Origin: Hydrogenophaga aromaticivorans
GTDB taxonomy: Bacteria > Pseudomonadota > Gammaproteobacteria > Burkholderiales > Burkholderiaceae_C
Assembly: GCF_013387465.1 (NCBI RefSeq)
Contig: NZ_VYGV01000007.1
Coordinates: 429,369 to 493,368, forward strand
DNA: 64,000 nt
Direction: 5' to 3'
Program-made: the position numbers and the translations under genes
Notes under the pieces: model-generated
The model's input: only the letters and a program-made list of their open reading frames with translations
The model's database searches: none
What the model was told of the DNA's origin: nothing
Shown here: positions 61,467 to 64,000 of the stretch, piece after piece
How positions within the stretch are numbered: position 1 is the stretch's first letter
How the letters are laid out: the number at the start of each line of letters is the position of its first letter

Positions 61467-64000
61467 GTGGCGACCGCGCGCTTGCAAGCGCAGTGGGCCT
61501 GGGTACCGCAGAAGATCGAGCGCATGCTGGACGCCGCCCGCGGCGTCGCGCTCGAACCGATCCGCTCCGAGCTCTTTGGCGTTGCACGGTTTGAGCAGCA
61601 CGGGCGCAGCCTGGGCGAATCGCACCGGGCGGGTCGGGCCAGCTTCGGTCAGGCCACGTTCTACCCGCGCCTGCAGAGCAACATCCGCAGCCTGCGGGCG
61701 GCTTACCAGTACATCGCGGTCGAGGCCCACGACGGCCACGACATCAGCCCGGCGGCCGAATGGCTGTTTGACAACTTCCACCTGATCGAAAGCCAGCTGC
61801 GGGAAATCCGCGAAGGCCTGCCGGCGCGCTATTACCGCTCGCTGCCGGTGCTGCAGGACGCCCCGCTGGTGGGGCTGCCGCGCATCTACGGCGTGGCCTG
61901 GGCCTTTGTCGCCCACACCGACAGCGCCTTCGACGAAACCCTGCTGGTCCACTTTCTGGACGCGTATCAGGACGCCCGCGAACTCAGCCAGGGCGAGCTG
62001 TGGGCGCTGCCCACCACGCTGCGCGTGGTGCTGGTGGAGAACCTGCGCCGCCTGGCCGACCGCATCGCCAGCCACAAGGCCGCGCGCGACCTCGCCAGCC
62101 TGTGCGCCAGCCGCGTCGACGAGCTCTCGCTGGATGCGGTGAAGGAGATGCACGTGCTCATGGAGCAGCGCGGTGTGGGCGATGTCTTCCTGTCCAACCT
62201 GGCGCAAAGCCTGGTGGGGCACGCCACCGCGGCCGGCGACTCGCCGATGGCGCAGGTGCGCCAGTGGCTGCAGGGCGTGGTGCCCGACCTGGCCGCGCTG
62301 CAGACACAACACCACGCCGCGCAGGCCGCCGACCACCTGAGCGTGGGCAACGCCGTGACCGCGCTGCGCCTGATCGGCGCGGCCGACTGGCCCGGCATCG
62401 TGGCGCGCACCAGCCGCGTCGTCCGCGTCATGCTGGACTCGCCGGTGTTCGAAGCCGAAGACGACGCCACGCGCGACACCACGCTGCACGGCATCGAGCG
62501 CCTGTCCACCCAGAGCGGGCAGGGCGAAGCCGCCGTGGCCCAGGTGCTGCTGGGCCTGATGGCCAGCGCGACCGGCCCGGCCGAGCTGGCCGGCCACTGG
62601 CTGCGCGGCGAAGGCCGCGCCACGCTGGAGCAGGCCCTCGGCCTGAAGCACCGCGTGGCGGGTCTGTGGCGCTCGGTGGCGGGTTTCTCGCGCACGCCCA
62701 CCTACCTCGGCGCCATGCTGGTGGGCACGCTGCTGCTGGTGGCCTGGCTGCTGCACCGGCCCGGCTGGCTGGACGCGGGCTGGCCGTTCCAGCTCGGCAG
62801 CGTGCTGGTGGGGCTGGTGGTGCTGCTGCCCGCGTCCGAAGCCGTGGTGGCGGTGGTCAACCGCCTGATCGGCGAGTCGCTCCAGCCCGCGCACCTGCCG
62901 CGCCTGTTGCTGGCCGAGGGCATCCCGCCGAAGGCCCGGGTGATGGTGGTGGTGCCGGCGCTGCTGAACCACCCGGCCGGCATCGCGCAGACGGTGCACC
63001 GCCTGCACCTGCACCACCTGGCCAACCCCGAAGCCCACGCCCAGTTTGCGCTGCTCAGCGACTGGTCCGATGCCGACACCGAGCACCGGCCCGAAGACCA
63101 GGCCCTGCTGTCCCACGCCCAGAGCCATCTGACGGCGCTCAACGCGCGTTACCCGGTGGCGCCGGGCAGCCCACCGCGCTTCCTGCTGCTGCACCGCGAG
63201 CGCAGCCCGAGCGCCACGCAAGGCCAGTGGCTGGGCTGGGAGCGCAAGCGCGGCAAGCTGGAGCAGCTGGTGGCCGCGCTGGCCACCGGGTCGCCCGGAC
63301 CCTTTTTCGAGCTCGGCGAACTCTCGCGCATGGCGCCGCACACGCGCTACCTCTTCACGCTCGACAGTGACACCCAGCTGCCGCCCGGGCGCCTGCGCAC
63401 CCTGGTCGGCGTGGCCGAACACCCGGACAACCAGCCCCGACTGGACGCCAGCGGCCGCCGCGTGCTGCAGGGCTACGGCATCCTGCAGCCGCGCGTGGTG
63501 CTGCCGCTGGCGGGCGAGGGCGGGCGCACCGCCTGGCAATGGCTGTTCGACGGCCAGGCCGGCATCGACCCCTACAGCGCCATGAGCTCGGACGTGTACC
63601 AGGACCTGTTTGGCGAAGGCAGCTTCACCGGCAAAGGGCTGCTGCACGTGGCCACGCTGCACGCCGTGCTGGGCGAACGCCTGCCGACCGAGCAGGTGCT
63701 CAGCCACGACCTGCTCGAAGGCGCCCTGGTGCGCTGCGCCGTGGTGACCGACGTGACCCTGATCGAGCCCGACCCCGACCACGCCGACGCCGCCGCCTCG
63801 CGCGGGCACCGCTGGGCGCGCGGCGACTGGCAGCTGCTGCCCTTCCTGCTGCGGTCGCGCCAATGGCCGCTGGGCACCATCAACCGCTGGAAACTCTTTG
63901 ACAATCTGCGCCGCTCGCTGGTGGCGCCGGCCTGCCTGCTGCTCATCGCCCTGGCCATGGCGGGGCTGGGCCTGTCGCTGCCCGCGGCGCTGGCGCTCAC
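61467..64000 (+). CDS. ndvB: Cyclic beta-1,2-glucan synthase, NdvB/ChvB type (3' truncated by window)
   Basis: Open to the window end (about 845 codons seen; family proteins are about 2,800 residues). The N-terminal region has VEAHDGHDISPAAEWLFDNFHLIESQLREIREGLPARYYRSLPVL. A transmembrane pair lies near residues 410-450. The glycosyltransferase family 84 part shows VMVVVPALLN, TLDSDTQLPPG (metal-binding DSD), FTGKGLLHV, LSHDLLEG and HRWARGDWQLLPFLL. The enzyme makes periplasmic cyclic beta-1,2-glucan, used in osmotic adaptation and host interaction in rhizobia. The GTG at 61467 follows the upstream stop directly; ATG at 61524 is an alternative. Long reverse-strand reading frames here are shadows. 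Confidence 0.9.
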   Translation, partial: MATARLQAQWAWVPQKIERMLDAARGVALEPIRSELFGVARFEQHGRSLGESHRAGRASFGQATFYPRLQSNIRSLRAAYQYIAVEAHDGHDISPAAEWLFDNFHLIESQLREIREGLPARYYRSLPVLQDAPLVGLPRIYGVAWAFVAHTDSAFDETLLVHFLDAYQDARELSQGELWALPTTLRVVLVENLRRLADRIASHKAARDLASLCASRVDELSLDAVKEMHVLMEQRGVGDVFLSNLAQSLVGHATAAGDSPMAQVRQWLQGVVPDLAALQTQHHAAQAADHLSVGNAVTALRLIGAADWPGIVARTSRVVRVMLDSPVFEAEDDATRDTTLHGIERLSTQSGQGEAAVAQVLLGLMASATGPAELAGHWLRGEGRATLEQALGLKHRVAGLWRSVAGFSRTPTYLGAMLVGTLLLVAWLLHRPGWLDAGWPFQLGSVLVGLVVLLPASEAVVAVVNRLIGESLQPAHLPRLLLAEGIPPKARVMVVVPALLNHPAGIAQTVHRLHLHHLANPEAHAQFALLSDWSDADTEHRPEDQALLSHAQSHLTALNARYPVAPGSPPRFLLLHRERSPSATQGQWLGWERKRGKLEQLVAALATGSPGPFFELGELSRMAPHTRYLFTLDSDTQLPPGRLRTLVGVAEHPDNQPRLDASGRRVLQGYGILQPRVVLPLAGEGGRTAWQWLFDGQAGIDPYSAMSSDVYQDLFGEGSFTGKGLLHVATLHAVLGERLPTEQVLSHDLLEGALVRCAVVTDVTLIEPDPDHADAAASRGHRWARGDWQLLPFLLRSRQWPLGTINRWKLFDNLRRSLVAPACLLLIALAMAGLGLSLPAALAL

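Noticed and set aside
61164..63863. 899-codon reverse-strand open frame over the glucan synthase
   Set aside because: His/Gln/Arg-rich composition with no family motif, and fully opposite to a clear glycosyltransferase frame. It is a GC-driven shadow.

Overview
The window is GC-rich, densely coded chromosomal DNA from a betaproteobacterium, most likely a member of the Comamonadaceae (Hydrogenophaga, Acidovorax or a relative). The basis is the nuoF-to-nuoN order followed by a DUF2818 gene, a NUDIX hydrolase and a DUF1178 gene, the type of NuoG, and a dispersed GC-rich palindromic repeat. No rRNA, tRNA, CRISPR array or intact insertion sequence was seen. Genus is an inference.

Layout. (1) 1-11086: the 3' part of a complex I operon, nuoF (5' truncated) to nuoN, then small genes for a DUF2818 membrane protein, a NUDIX hydrolase and a DUF1178 protein (11150-12554). 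(2) 12799-21269: a glutamate dehydrogenase and an M19 dipeptidase on the minus strand, then a dipeptide/oligopeptide ABC transporter (dppABCDF-like). Together they suggest uptake and breakdown of peptides and amino acids. The transporter is interrupted by two copies of the dispersed repeat. (3) 21715-23535: an MsbA-type ABC exporter.

(4) About 23578-46814: an accessory block for stress and energy maintenance, and the most interesting part. It encodes an MgtE-like transporter, a universal stress protein, a twin-CBS protein, a nitroreductase, a Crp/Fnr-family regulator, a zinc alcohol dehydrogenase, two phosphoribosyltransferases, a cytosolic PAS sensor kinase with a degenerate partner kinase and a LuxR-type response regulator, a CheB-CheR-PAS fusion, an alpha/beta hydrolase, an orphan GroEL, a DUF2934 protein, Hsp20, a second-type FtsH, and a 2-oxoacid dehydrogenase E1 alpha/beta pair with a free-standing lipoyl protein and a lipoate ligase. 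Several of these genes have a Crp/Fnr-type operator of the form TTGAGC-N2-GCTCAA, most about 31 bp upstream of a plausible -10 element, as expected for a class II activated promoter. The content recalls the low-oxygen-activated loci described in Burkholderia. The block also holds a candidate structured RNA ending in a terminator, a 108-bp duplicated regulatory module and an IS3 transposase remnant.

(5) 46960-50492: periplasmic methionine sulfoxide reductases MsrB and MsrA, a YjgN/DUF898 membrane protein and an M48 metallopeptidase. (6) 50626-54969: a MacB/FtsX-type ABC system with its periplasmic adaptor. (7) 55267-57301: small envelope-stress proteins (BON lipoprotein, OsmB-like glycine-zipper lipoprotein, YqjD/YqjE-like pair, a very small membrane protein). 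(8) 57414-59959: a hybrid histidine kinase and a response regulator-PAS protein. (9) 60376-64000: a glycine-zipper outer-membrane lipoprotein, a small membrane protein and the 5' part of a cyclic beta-glucan synthase running off the window.

All calls come from reading the sequence and from family knowledge. No database search was run. Start codons are uncertain where stated.
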